A stretch of 64,000 nucleotides of DNA from Sclerodactyla briareus (Eukaryota; Echinodermata; Holothuroidea; Dendrochirotida; Sclerodactylidae): contig JAODTK010005665.1 of NCBI GenBank assembly GCA_026419785.1, forward strand, positions 1 through 64,000. Reading direction: 5' to 3'. The notes under the pieces are model-generated. The model made no database searches. It saw only the letters and a program-made list of their open reading frames with translations, and had not been told where the DNA came from. The translations under genes and the position numbers were made by a program. Every line of letters begins with the position of its first letter. The first letter of the stretch is position 1. Of the stretch, positions 47,659 through 59,454 are shown piece after piece.

Positions 47659-49049
47659 GGGATTCGCAGTGGCGTCGCAAGGGGGGGGGGGGCCCTGGGG
47701 GCACGTGCCCCCCCCCCCCACGGATCTGTGCCCCCCCCCGTGTGCCCCCCCAATGAGATTTTTGGGGGTTTGTAGAAATAAAAATATGGCAAACAAAAAA
47801 TAAAAAAAATATGCAACTGCTGACTGAGTGCTGACAATCATGTCATTGAATTTCTGTTTTTTTATTAGAAAATGAAATATTCAAATCGCTCAGAGCCCAG
47901 ATCTACTAACTGACCTATCAATTTGATTCTGACGAATTGTTTCGGATCACTGGACACCAATCGTGGCTACGCAAATCCTCCTCGTTGATATACAATATAC
48001 ACAACCCGTGTTGATTTACTACGACAGCTTCGCAGTCTTTAAAAATATTAGCACACAAGGGACGTCGGAGCGGGGAGGGGGGGGGGGGTTGTCTCACCCC
48101 CCTAAAAAAAAATGGTCAGAGCGACCTTGCAGTTTGGAATTTCCGAATATCCAGTTGGAATTTTGACAGATCGCCAGATCGTAGATTTTATGACTTCTAG
48201 GTTCCCGAGGCCCAGTCACTTGTAAATTTATCCGACTCGACTACAAGGATTTTCTCATTCATGTAAAACGGTGAATACAAATTACAACAAGACTTGTAAT
48301 TTTTACAGATAATTGGAAAAAATTTGCGCGCTTCGCGTGCATTTACAGTACTTCTCTTTCAATTAACCAACTCATGTTTACAAACGACCGACCTCCGTGA
48401 TTGGCTGTCGGTATTGTATGACAATCATTGTATCTCTTGCTATTATTAGAGATTAGGAGCAGGGATTAGATTCGCGTGCAACCAATTCGGAAAAAGCTCG
48501 TAACAATGCTGGTATTGACCCACAAGCATTATTTTACATTAGGCTAGTGCAATTCGTATTCCGCATGGGATTAAAATATACAAATAGGCGTCCTGAGAGT
48601 CAGCTGAAGGCGTGGACAAACGATATCCTTTTATTCCAGATGTGCCGGGGTACCCCCCCCCCCCCCCAAAAAAAAAAATCGCGCTTCGCGTGCCACTGCT
48701 TAGATCTGAACAAATGTTCAAATTTCCACCAATACAAAATTTGATCAGAAACAAAATTCCGAGGTTTGGCAGCCCAAAATGCCTGGCAGTTAATTTCCGA
48801 CCATCTGGGGGATGGGGCCACCAACAATTCGCTTGGGACGCTCCGCGCCAACCATTGCGGCGCTCCTTTTCCGATGGTATTTCTTTTGCCCCCCCACTAG
48901 AGAAATGTATCTTGCCTCCCTTGGTGCCACCAGTTGAAAAAAAATGGGGCGCACGGTACGGTACTACCTTATGCCTATTTGACGGTCCGCTGTAAGGTAA
49001 GAATTAAACCAACCCCCAAAGAAGAGCCTACTTCTTGCCCATGGAGCTC

Positions 49050-49440
49050 AGTAACAATTTGGCAGAAAAATCACAAAATCCCTGATATGTGCAGTCGCCA
49101 TCTGAGGACGTGAAAATCAAAATTATTTCTGGAACGATGTGAATGTGGAGTTTTCAATATGCTCACAGCTCATGAATCATCTAAGCACCTCGAAATGCAA
49201 AATTCTCTAGAGTGGGAGGAGGGGTGGGGCCTCGGCGGTTCCTCTGAAAAGTGAGATCCAAATTTACTTAATCCTAGGTGCTGCCCTCGATTCGATTTGG
49301 CAGGCACAACAAATCGCATCTATGACATGTGAAAATTCGAAATTATTTCTGCGAATGAAGTGAGCTTTTTGGAGTGCTGTATTGGACCAAATTGCATCTA
49401 CGGTCACAGGGAAATGCAAAATTTTGCAGAGGGAGGGGGA
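49050..49440. repeat. Internal tandem repeat of the 3 kb hAT element
   Basis: Two to three diverged units with TGTGAAAATTCGAAATTATTTCTG, GAAATGCAAAATT(C/T)T and GAGGGAGGGGG phrases. Such subterminal repetition is usual for long non-autonomous elements. Confidence 0.5.
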
Positions 49441-50001
49441 CACCCCTCCCCTTAGACCCCTCCCCCAGATCCCTTATCACACTTCCGCATCCCGCTCCAA
49501 GTTACGTTTCTTACCCACGGATTGTTACTTAAGATTCGGCACTGCTTTCCGTGCTTGTTGTCCAGCCTGAGCTTATGGCGACCACCGGCCACTACGCGTT
49601 TCCAAAATAACTGATAGTTAATGTTAACTATCCACAAAATTGGCTATAAAAATTGGAATTGGCATTCAATCATTATTCATATGTCATGTTATGAACTGAA
49701 ACAAGCGCAAGACTATATATTTTGTAGGGGATAACTGTATGTGTGTGTAGCTTGCACGGCGTCCTGTTTAATCTATGACAATTTCACGTTGGAACATGTT
49801 CAGTAACTTGGGAAACTTTTTCGTTGATGTGTGTATGTGACTGTAGGAGTATATGGGGGTAAAAGGATGGTATGTTGACAGGGCAATCCTCCTAATTTTT
49901 CATGTTATTATGGTGTATGCTTATGAGAAGCAATACTTAACTAATAACTAGTTTGGAATATTATTCAAAATAAATAGATAAAAGAATATGTGTAGTTCAT
50001 T

Positions 50002-50451
50002 TTGGTTTGCCTTTGCTTATTTAATTATATATCACATCTAATGATGTGTACTGTTATATTGCAAGGCATTTTACCGATTTGTCCTCATCTTGAGACCATG
50101 AGGCTTGACATGGTGCATTTAATAATAGTTCTAATAGAGATGACTGATGTTTCTTATCGTGAAGGCACAAAATGGGGTGCGGATTGCAGAGGTGCCAGTA
50201 ACACATCCACAATCCAAAGCAGTGACTTATCCATACCAATGACATTATCATGCCAGTCTTTTATGAATGCTCTTAAGTGCTGTTATATGTATTTTGAAAA
50301 CCTCCATCTTAACAACCTACGTTCATATCTGGAAGCAACCTTGAGACCAGCGAGGCGCTCTGGGGGGGAATGGCAAGAAGCGACACAAAACGCATGTCTA
50401 GCAATAACTGTCGCAATGGCTAAAAAAACCTTTTTTTCCATATTTCAATAA
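50002..50451 (+). CDS. 149-codon ORF inside the hAT element, unrecognised
   Basis: An open plus frame within the 47667-50690 transposon. I cannot see hAT dimerisation-domain residues or other transposase motifs in it. It could be a captured or decayed fragment, or chance. Location inside the element makes a host gene unlikely. Confidence 0.15.
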   Translation: MVCLCLFNYISHLMMCTVILQGILPICPHLETMRLDMVHLIIVLIEMTDVSYREGTKWGADCRGASNTSTIQSSDLSIPMTLSCQSFMNALKCCYMYFENLHLNNLRSYLEATLRPARRSGGEWQEATQNACLAITVAMAKKTFFSIFQ

Positions 50452-50698
50452 TAATAAAAATGCTTGTCACAAATTTGTGATTTTAGGCCGCTGTGAAACT
50501 GCATAAACACGAAATTGGGGCGTTCCTCAGGCCATCTGAAGGGTTCCCTGAATCCAAAAATTTTCCTTCCTGTTTTTTCGCTTCGCGCTTCCGCTAGATG
50601 GTGACCCAATATGGTGTGCCCCCCCCAAACAAATCAAGTGCCCCCCAGTGCCCCACCCCCCACTTCAAAAACCCCCTGGCGACGCCACTGGGGATTCG

Positions 50699-50815
50699 CT
50701 TCCCGGTCGGTCATACCAAGACTTTAAAAATGGTAGCCCGTTGCCTTCTCGCTGCCAGTGAGCGCTCAGCACCAGGGATTGGAGCGGGACAAAACGAGGG
50801 TTAGACTACTTGCAA
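50699..50815 (+). mobile_element. SINE, right part after hAT insertion
   Basis: Starts with CTTCCCGGTCGGTC and continues with a GACTTTAAAAATGGTAGCCC and TTCTCGCTGCCAGTGAGCGC body, reminiscent of conserved invertebrate SINE bodies. It is collinear with 47590-47658 once the 3 kb element and one TSD copy are removed. Confidence 0.5.
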
Positions 50816-51371
50816 GAGTTCCGTCTCCGTGTGATTATAAGTCCCCACCCCCATACATAGGTACCGCCAAAGAAGGCATGCCTTATTCCTTGTAACTGGT
50901 GGGGGGGGGGGGGTGTGTCCTCGCTCAGCATCCCCCCCCCCGAAAAACCGACACCCGTGCCCATGCCAACCACGTTAGGGCAGTGTCCACGGTATTCTAT
51001 GAGGCATTCAGCGCAAGGGCGCAACACCCCAGTGGAAGTGGGGAGGGGTCCGAAGCAACGTTTGACCATTTTGTGGTTTTACCTCTCGTGAACCAAGTGT
51101 TTCATTGTCCCCCATGTAATCATACCCTACCATCCTACCATCTGGCCTTAGTCAGAAGGGGCGGGTGCGGCTGGAGGCCTCTCCCTGCCATCGAACCCCC
51201 TCGCTCTCACCCCCCCCCCCCCCCCTAAACACATCGCTAAGTGAGAAAATAATGTAGGCCCTATTGCATGTCAGGTGTTACTTTTACTTTCCCCCCATCT
51301 TGGAACACCTTCCTTCTAAGTAACAATGACGTCACTGGTAGAATGCTATACCTAAAGCAGATAATGGGGAC
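50816..51371. other. Unassigned sequence with G and C runs
   Basis: G12 near 50900, C9 near 50932 and C18 near 51210. TGACGTCA at 51327-51334. No gene. Confidence 0.45.
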
Positions 51372-52768
51372 CAGTGCTGGAGTCCGAGTCCTCTCAATCC
51401 TAGTCCGAGTCATCAGTATCCGAGTCCGAATTCTCGAATCCTCGAGAGCAAATTTGACCTGTACTTTTTTTTTTTTTGTTTTTAACAAATTTAAAGGCAG
51501 AACTTAACAACCCCTGGTATTGCTTCTGGTATACGGCCAGTAAGTTTAAATGCCGCGGCTCTTGAATAAAAATATACTGACATAACAAAACTTCATAGAG
51601 GCTGGGTTGGTTATACCTTATGGGTTATGACAGGTGCCGAATCTCAGAGGTCCCATGACTACTCTGATAGCCGATATGGCGAAGGACATAATGACTATAC
51701 TTTGGGTGCAACACAATGGTAAGTTGTCTTGTAGGGCCTGGACTCCCGGAGCGGTTCGGCCCCATTCCAATAAAAATGCAATATTATAAATTTTTGAAAA
51801 TTAAATTTGTAAAATGTCGATTGCCATGCACTATCTAGGCATTGAAAAACATAGAGAATGAAGTGCTCTCTTCACTTCATCTCCTTATTTATGGGAACTT
51901 TTCTGATCATTGAACCATTCCCCCCTCCCTGTGAATCATTCTTTTCAATCACATACATCATCTATTCCACTTTCTCCCATTCATACAATGCTATGGAATC
52001 AAAATGAGCTACGCATATCATCAAGAGATACGGAATTTTACGGCAAATGTTCGCGGGGCGAAAGCATTCTGCAAACCCCCAGTTTATTCACAGAGAATTA
52101 CAACGTTCTGCTTGTAACTTCACCATGATATTACATTGAATTACCAAGTACGCGGAAGTGGAATACTCACGGCCAGTTCGAAAATATCCTAACATACACT
52201 TAAAACTGGCACGGTGAAATTGAAGCTAGGCTAATTAAATCTTATCCCAAAACATATTCGTTTAGGTATCATCATAAACAGAATAATGCGGTACAGTAGC
52301 GTTTGTTATGTATCACTTTATTTACTTCGTTCAACCAAATTTCGTGGAAATATTTATCCATGCTGATTAATGATGCGAATATTTTTTTCTGTACCGTTAA
52401 CTTTTCGGCACAATGATATTTTTTCGTCGCATATATCTGTTCATCTCTTAATTGGTTGAACTGTAAAACATTGTAGGTCATGTGAGAATGACATCAGGCG
52501 TCGAAGAAGTACGTGGGGAAAGTTCAGACTACTTTTCGGCAGAGAGCGTTGTACGTATCTTTTTCTGGTTGTCTTGTACGATCGTAAAATCATTTGTATT
52601 TGAAAAAATAGAGGACTCTAAAACGAGGACTCGAACCGAGTCCCCGAGTCCCTTTGGGTCGAGTCCGAGTCCGAGTCCTTGAAACCGTCGAGTCCGAGTC
52701 CTTGTTCCGAGTCGAGTTCTTGAAAATAGGGCTCGAGTCCGGACTCGACTCCGAGTCACGCAGCACTT
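51372..52768. mobile_element. hAT-like transposon with GAGTCC-rich ends, 8-bp TSD
   Basis: The octamer ATGGGGAC flanks both ends (51364-51371 and 52769-52776). The left end CAGTGCTG faces the right end CAGCACTT, so the TIR is AGTGCTG with one terminal mismatch. Just inside each end lies a cluster of GAGTCCGAGTC repeats (51378-51445 and 52625-52757), which act as subterminal repeats. It is 1397 bp with no transposase frame. The small plus frame at 52482-52682 is a read-through of the GAGTCC cluster. Confidence 0.75.
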
Positions 52769-52776
52769 ATGGGGAC

Positions 52777-53481
52777 TTGTCGCACTTATGAGCCTCCAAG
52801 TTGAAAATTGCTGGTTGCTTTCCCAAGTTTGAGCGACTCAGTGTTTCCTTAGTCCAGACAGTGTCGTGCCTGGATTAACTCGATTTGCCCCTATTTAAGG
52901 CAATGTGACATATGTGGATTGTCCCCATCTCTGCCTAAAATAAGGGATACACCACCTAGCAAAGTGGTGACCGCTATGCACCCGTGGTCCTGGATTCGGG
53001 TATACCGACAAAAGTAGATCATTTCACCGCCAGACGCATTCGCCTTCGACAGAATCGCCGATATTTTCACAAACCTACATGAACTGGAGTAAGCTCGAAC
53101 ATTGTAAATGTCCATAGCAACAGAAACTGATCATGATATAAACACACACAAAACTTACTTCAATATAGTAATTTCCCCACAAATAGAATCAATTATAAAA
53201 GCCTCCAGCAATAGCTTCATGTTGATATTCCACGCTAGTTCTCTCATGAAAGCCAGTTTCTCTCTACTTCTCTATACTAGCATATGGCCCCGTGTTGCTG
53301 TGTTTCGGGAGAGTGGTGGTGCATATCGCGCAATCATCATGGTGGAGGCTTCTTCCCGTAAAGCGCTAGGCGATTACTGCCTTTACAGTTAATTATAAGA
53401 CTTCCCGTGCTATTGACTGCCGAGGGACGTTTCACGTTGCCTTTTACGTAAAAATGCAACCTCGTGCAATCCAAAGCTCAA
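52777..53481. other. Unassigned sequence
   Basis: No exon or repeat recognised between the two transposons. Confidence 0.4.
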
Positions 53482-54329
53482 GGCCCTTTCACACCGGCGC
53501 GCGACGCGACGCGACGCGACGCGATACGACGCGATAAAAAAGTTGAAAATAATAATATAGTAGGCCCTTTCCCACCGGCGACGGGACGCGACGCGATACG
53601 ACGCGACGCGATACGACGCGATTGTTTCGAGTTGAAATAAATTCAACTTTTGTCGCTTGTCGCCGAGTTTCGCGAGCGATATTTTTCGGTGACCATCATC
53701 GCGCTCTGTAAATATCACCATGATCGGTTAGGCAAATGTACATTCCTTGCTGAGGCGATAAAAACATCGACGCTGAGTGATGAAAGGTCTGCCACCTGTA
53801 TGGATGTATATGCACCAGAGGCCCTCTTAAGGGCCGGCTTTAACACAAGCGCGACGGACTCGACACGACGCGACGCGACGCAGACGCGATCAAAGGTGGC
53901 GGGACTTTCACACCGGCGGGCGATGTTTTTATCGTCAGCGATGTTTTGTGGCTCGCGCGCGGGAGATATTGTCATGTGATCGTAGAGCATCTATATGTAA
54001 TAACTATACATGCCAAATCACTTACCATATGTCATCGATAAATCCATTCCCAACCGGGTAATAACATCCGAGGCCTTCTCTATACATCCATGATATCCAC
54101 GTTCCTAGAACGATAAAATGGACATTTACCTAAACCGATTTCATGTGATATTACAGAGCGCGATAATATTAGGTCACCGAAAAAAATATCGCTCGCGACA
54201 CTCGGCGGACAAGCGACAAAAAGTTGAAAGAAATGAAATTATTTAACTGTCGGAAAAATATCAGCGTCGTATCACGTCGCGTCGTATCGCTTCGCGTCGC
54301 GTCGCGCGCCGGTGGGATGAGAAAGGGCC
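53482..54329. mobile_element. TIR element with GACGC-repeat ends, nested copies
   Basis: The left end GGCCCTTTCACACCGGCGCG (53482) and a second left end GGCCCTTTCCCACCGGCG (53563) both match the reverse complement of the right end, which finishes at 54329 with GAAAGGGCC. The inner pair forms an inverted repeat of about 190 bp that also includes GTCGCTTGTC, CGAGCGATATTTTTCGGTGACC and CAGAGCGCGAT. The ends are built from tandem CGACG/GACGCGATAC units. Two further end-like pieces are at 53833 and 53903. No target duplication is evident and no transposase is present; superfamily unknown. Confidence 0.7.
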
Positions 54330-55037
54330 TTTTTAAATTATGCTTTCCAGCAGAAGGTGCTTCAGCTGACATAGGAAATCCTTAGTCGGAAAATGTAGCG
54401 GGCTTCAGTTCTGGGTGTGGAAGACACCGGCGAATTTCGCCTGCTTCTGGTGCAACCCAGAGCAGTCTAGAGATTCGGCCAATGGGGTAAACGTCCCGAT
54501 TGGCTAAGCGGGGACACACCCATTTTTGAACACCAAAATGTTCCACATGATGGCCAGGCCGACAGAAGATATTCCACGGGGATTCGGATAATGGAGCCAA
54601 TTGGCGGCCATAGTTTTCAAACATTAGTTGAGCTGAATCGTCTAAAAAAAGACCAGGATTACACGCGTGGGGTGTTGCGAAACGTTTCAGGCACCGCCAG
54701 TGTCTGAGCATCGCCACGCAAAAGTAAGAAATATTGGCATGTTCTAGTTGAGAGGGCTTGGTGCAACCCAGAACTCTCTAAATAGAGGCTCTGGTGCAAC
54801 CAGTGCAATAGCGCCCTCGAATTCGGATGAACTTCAGCAGGACGAACGTTCGCACACAAACTGACCCCAATGATATCGCAACTCTTGTTCAAGTGGTCGG
54901 CGGTATGATGGTTCGAGTGTAGCCGCCGTCGTCGCCTCCGCCGCCGGAAACTCTAGGCGTTAGCACATAAAAAAAAATCTTCAACACTTTATCGACTGAC
55001 ACAAAACTGACAAGTTTTTCCTCGACCAGCAAAATAT
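54330..55037. repeat. Region with short repeated GGTGCAACC phrases
   Basis: CTGGTGCAACCCAGAGC (54447) recurs as TTGGTGCAACCCAGAAC (54759) and CTGGTGCAACCAGTGC (54791). The last continues AATAGCGCCCTC, identical to 47475-47494. A GCCGCCGTCGTCGCC run is near 54921. No gene is supported, although several frames are open. Confidence 0.45.
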
Positions 55038-55187
55038 GTGAGTTCAAAAGTGAGGCCATCGCTGCACGTATGCTGCTCTCTATTTGCAGGTTTTACTCTA
55101 AAATACAGAGTAGTACGATATACACGAGACGGGGTGTGGGGACAAAAGATGGTCCCGAAAAAAATGAAGGTGATTTACAATCACCAG

Positions 55188-55470
55188 AGGTCAAATTTGA
55201 GTTGTTGTTTTTGTGATCTTTCTAACTTCGTCGGATCTGATACAGAACTCGGGATGTGGAATGTTGTTAGTTCTGCTGAACAACATGAAGGTATGTCAAT
55301 CGTTACAGGAGGTCAAATTTCCACAATTCATGTAATTTTTCTAACTTGTCTTTTTAAACAAAATAAGAATGTGGACTACAGGCGTCCTGAACAACGGGGA
55401 GGACATTCCAAAGTAACAGGAGTTCAAATTGACGTAATGGAATGTGTTTCCCTCCCAAATGGGTTCACAA
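55188..55470. repeat. ~110-120-bp tandem repeat, about three units
   Basis: AGGTCAAATTTGAG (55188), AGGTCAAATTTCC (55308) and AGTTCAAATTGACG (55418) mark units that also share TTCTAACTT and CTGAACAAC. The 160-codon frame at 55038-55520 runs through these units and is probably a by-product. Confidence 0.5.
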
Positions 55471-55589
55471 CAGCCATTTCTTCTGGGATACCACGCGGGA
55501 GGTTTCCGATGCCCATATAATTGCTGATGTATCTCGACGGCAAATTCGGACCTGCGCCGGCTATAACTTCGGTCCGTGGTGCAAGGAGA

Positions 55590-55612
55590 GGGGGGGGGGG
55601 GGGGGGGGGGGG
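55590..55612. repeat. G23 homopolymer
   Basis: Followed by GTGGGTGGG; a likely G-quadruplex or slippage site. Confidence 0.8.
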
Positions 55613-57479
55613 TGGGTGGGATCGGAGAAGTTCACTCTGTAGGTATCATTCTATGCCTCTCACGTTCTCTACGAAGTGGGGCGGCCATGGAAGAGCCGAC
55701 GGGGATAGGCCCATGCAGGATTTCACCGACGAGCGTCTGTGACAGTGCTGCTATTTTCGGCACTGTAGAAGATTTTAAAGGGTCCGGACAGTTTCTGCGA
55801 GACACCAGCCGACATAATATATAGATACCATAGTTTGAGAGAAGGTGGGTGAAGAATGGGTATTTGGCTAGCGGAAGAAAAGGGAAGAGAAGGGTAATTA
55901 TTCAATTTTCCCGAGGTGCACGAAGAAATAAGAAAGGAAGTCAGTGAGTACTGACTCACCCACTCAGGAGTACATAACCTGGAAGCACGTAGCCGAATCC
56001 AACCGGCTGCGCTCCGACGGATTGGACAAAAAAAACTTCCGGTCCACGGATACTTAAGGCAATGTCCCAGCCAAATTATTAAACTTTTTGGGTATAAAGT
56101 AAGGAGAATGAAAAAACATTCAAAATCACTTGTTTCCAGGTTTATAGATGTACGGTTGAGAGATATGCTTCCTCAAATTCATATAAATTGTGATTTTGGA
56201 ATGGCAACTTTTCATGATGCCATATCACAATTTTAGGGATAAGGTTAAGACATATTTCTTAACGTTCTTTCAAATGGTAGATATGAGGATCAAATGTACC
56301 AATTTGCAAATTGCCAACGTAGCAATGATAATTAAAATCTTTAGAAATTGTAACTTTATTGATATAAAGTGCCGTCAGCGAAATAGTGATGTGCCAAAAC
56401 TGTGCTATAAACTTTTTTCTAGCTGATCGGTATTTTTTCGTGCCAATACTTGGCGCGAACACGAGGGCCGTCGATAAAACGGAATAGCCTAGTTCAGACC
56501 ATGCGATATTGGTATAGCGATAAATCGGTGAACGTGAGTTCTGAGTGTTATGTTTACACTCACCCGCCTCAATTGCAATGAGAACTGATAATTTGCCTCA
56601 AAACGATCGAATATTAGTATATATAGTTGCGTGCAATGGGTACTGAGAGCGTTTAATCTTAACAAACATGATAGCATATACCACGCTTACTGCCCTACAC
56701 TATTCCGCAATCAAAGCCACACTATAACCATATGTAGTTGGTTGCTGACACATTAACTGCAAACAGATATACCCACTTAGTCCTGTATCTTATTCTCCCT
56801 TACTGCTAGTCAGGGCCTGAACTTCATTTCACTGAAGTAAGTAAATAATTGAAAATTCAAAGAACATAACATATCAAAAATAATTGCCGTATCGCCTGTT
56901 TAAGTTAGAATAGAAAGGATAATAACAGTCGTCATTGTGCCACCAGGTAATGCGATTCCCCGAGGACAGAGTTCTCGCCATAGCTGAATAATCATTTTAT
57001 ACTCGAAAACGTAAACGTCGTTGTCTCCTGTTCTTAGAGGAGAACTCCGATCTTGGACGGATCATAAAATCGTCGCCAATACAGTCATTGTGGAAGACGG
57101 GAAACACTAATTGCTCTATCATCATCTTTCGGATCCTCGTTAAAATTTTCAACGACTTACACAGACACACCCCGATACACCAGTACAGCCACATCATGAC
57201 AGTAAGTCGAGGGCTGGGCACAGTCTATACCTGCGTGTATGTCTGTGAATAAGATTGTCATGCGTCTGGATGGCACCTATTTTTTGACCTAGTCAATGCG
57301 GGTATGTTCTTATCACCTTCTGGCCGAGCAGTTAATACAAACCAATTCAAATCCGACAAGGGTGCGAACCTGAGTTCTGCAATTTTTTTTTTTATCAGCT
57401 GAGAATTTTCACCAGGTACACCGAACGAGGCAATGACTCTTTCGCTGCACCTTATTAGGGAGATTGGTGATTACACGCT
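55613..57479. other. Unassigned sequence
   Basis: No gene recognised. A possible weak inverted pair around 56505 and 56710 was not convincing. Confidence 0.35.
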
Positions 57480-58330
57480 TTGGTCCCTGCTCCAATCTTT
57501 TTAGTACCCCTACCCTCGTGGCTTGGAAGGGTTCACTCAGGAGATAGCCGAATAGCGACAGATGGCCGAGTAAAAAATAAAACCCAAAACCACCTTGCCT
57601 CCTTTACAGAGACGACATGGAGCTGGAGCCAAGTTCCGACTGTGGCTCGGAGGTACATCACAATTCAGGTAATGTTACCTCTCAACCGATCCTACCCCGA
57701 TGTTGAGTGTTTTACCCTCTCCACCACGTACGTTTCAAGACACATATCCCCTGACATTGTGCCTGCTAACAAAACCGTAGTCATCCTAACCGGCAAATAT
57801 GATTTCTGTCATTGATTGAAGGAATAAGAACGGAGTTTTATCATGTTAGATTTGTGTTTCACTAAAATGAAATAAGTAATTAGCCCGTAAAAATGTGCGA
57901 ATGGTTGACAGAAACTTGGCCTAGTACCTTCCATCAAGATAGGCGGAGCATCGCAATAGACTTCAAAAAGGTAAACGAAGATGACATAACCGTCCACCCA
58001 GACTAATAATCTGCAGCAGCACTGCAATAGACTTCAAAGGGTTCTCGGTACCCATCTGGTTTGATGAAGTGAACGGCACTGGAGTTACTGGATGGGCATT
58101 GGTCATGAACCTCCTTGCAGTCTCTCGGATTTCCCCAAGGTGTTCGGAGTTTGAAGCTATCCACAATCTTGAGAATTGTACCGAAGGCATAAATCCTCTG
58201 GCTGCCGTCAATTGGCCTAATTTAAAGATTACAAGACTGGAGGTTATGTATCTCGGCTCCCGCAGCAACTCTCTAAGTGCGCCGTGTCTGGCATTGTTGT
58301 TGGCCATCACTGTCAATAGCATCTTCCTCT
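57480..58330 (+). other. Unrecognised frames upstream of LINE
   Basis: Plus frames at 57480-57815 (111 codons) and 58069-58335 (88 codons; contains LENCTEGINPLAAVNW and RLEVMYLGS) are moderately protein-like but match no family I can name. GCAATAGACTTCAAA occurs twice (57951, 58023), showing a ~72-bp duplication. They could be host exons into which the LINE inserted, or chance. Confidence 0.2.
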
Positions 58331-59205
58331 GCTAGCAACCTTGGTGTTCTATTTGACACCGAACTTACCTTTGGGAATCACATTTACAACATCTGTATGG
58401 TTGGCTATTTTCACTTGCGGCGAATAAGGTCAGTGAGACCATACCTGGACAAAAATTAATTTTTACCCTATTCACTGCGTTTGTCTCTAGTCACTCATAT
58501 TGTAATTCGTTACTTTATGGCGTCACCAAATCTAATCTATCCAAACTGCAGTATCTTCAGAACTATGCTGCCAGCGTCACCAATGGTATCACACACAAAA
58601 CAAAATTCGGACTCCCTATCGGTGTTCCTTGCTCTGCCTAGCTTCCTGTAAAGTATAGAATCTTTTTAGGTTACAGTCATTGGTCTACAATTGTCTACAT
58701 GGGAGAGCTCATATTGGAAATGAGCCGAACGAACATCAGATTAGAGTTGTTCGAAGTAGACACCCGGAAACACGGAAAACCCGGATGCATGATAGGGGGA
58801 TGCAATGCAAAACTTGGGCTTGATTTGCTAATAATCACGATGCCACCGTAGCAATCACCGAGTCGAGGTAGATTTAACGAAAAAATAGAAAAATCGCTGG
58901 GTATACGATCCGCGGGTAACAAGTCTGTCGCTGTATCCGTTCCCCCTCTTTATATCTTCCTTTCCTCTTCGTGCTGCCCCCAATGTGCAATAGTGTGGGA
59001 GCTTTTAAAACACTCTTTTTCCAATGATTGCTTTTTCTATTCGTCGTATGGTTTTACGTCTTCACTACATTCTTTCATGTATCCCAATTTGTATACATAG
59101 CAAAGTCTTCATTCTTGTATTCCGATCAATTTTAATTGTAATTGTACAGCGTTTTGGTCCAGAACGCTTTACAAGAACTGTAAAAAATATATAAACATAT
59201 AAAAA
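58331..59205 (+). pseudogene. 3' part of CR1/L2-like non-LTR retrotransposon (LINE), frameshifted
   Basis: The C-terminal reverse-transcriptase region is recognisable in three successive frames. NLGVLFDTELTF and YFHLRRIRSVRPYLD lie at 58334-58456. After a one-base shift and a stop, AFVSSHSYCNSLLYGV and KSNLSKLQYLQNYAA follow (58477-58600). After another shift, LQSLVYNCLHGRAHIG lies at 58671-58718. A degenerate SVGAFKTLFF end precedes TGA near 59025. The order fits the thumb and C-terminal part of CR1/L2/Rex-type elements. The 3' UTR ends with GTACAGCGTTTTGGTC and CGCTTTACAAGAAC, like L2-type tails. The element is 5'-truncated, as usual for LINE copies, and is dead. Confidence 0.85.
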
Positions 59206-59292
59206 CTGTTATCATAAGGAGATAACCTGTACCACCCATCCATTGGAATGTAGGCAATGTCAATATATTTTAGTGACAGTTTTATTTTGAGT

Positions 59293-59454
59293 CAAGGGCG
59301 CAGCCACAGGGGGGTCCGGAGGGTCACGACCCCCAACTTTTGGGGAAGGCCTCGATAGCATTATGAATTTTCACATAAAAATGTTTCCCATCACTGCTTT
59401 GGATGCTCCAAATTGCTCTTGACCCCCAACTTTCAGACAGTGGCTGCGCCCTTG
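59293..59454. mobile_element. 162-bp MITE
   Basis: Perfect 14-bp terminal inverted repeats: CAAGGGCGCAGCCA at the left and TGGCTGCGCCCTTG at the right. The inner sequence is also partly symmetric (ACGACCCCCAACTTTTGG and TTGACCCCCAACTTTC on the same strand). CAAGGGCG ends suggest a hAT-related MITE, but no matching 8-bp flank is seen. Confidence 0.75.

Larger units (their letters stand above)
47667..50690. mobile_element. hAT-like transposon, 3.0 kb, exact 8-bp TSD
   Basis: The ends are CAGTGGCGTCGC (left) and GCGACGCCACTG (right), a perfect 12-bp terminal inverted repeat. The identical octamer GGGATTCG flanks both sides (47659-47666 and 50691-50698). Subterminal G and C runs with repeated GCCCCCC blocks, and a GGGGGCACGTGCCCCC palindrome near 47696, follow the left end; mirrored CCCCCC blocks precede the right end. 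It contains GCTTCGCG-type patches (48343, 48681, 50579) and an internal tandem repeat. No intact transposase is visible, so it is non-autonomous or decayed. Confidence 0.85.

Noticed and set aside
55038-55520. 160-codon plus-strand ORF
   Set aside because: It crosses a ~110-120-bp tandem repeat whose units are read in different ways and has no recognisable domain.
56505-56720. Possible TIR element with GTTCAGACCATGCGATAT start
   Set aside because: The proposed right end does not pair well and no target duplication is visible.
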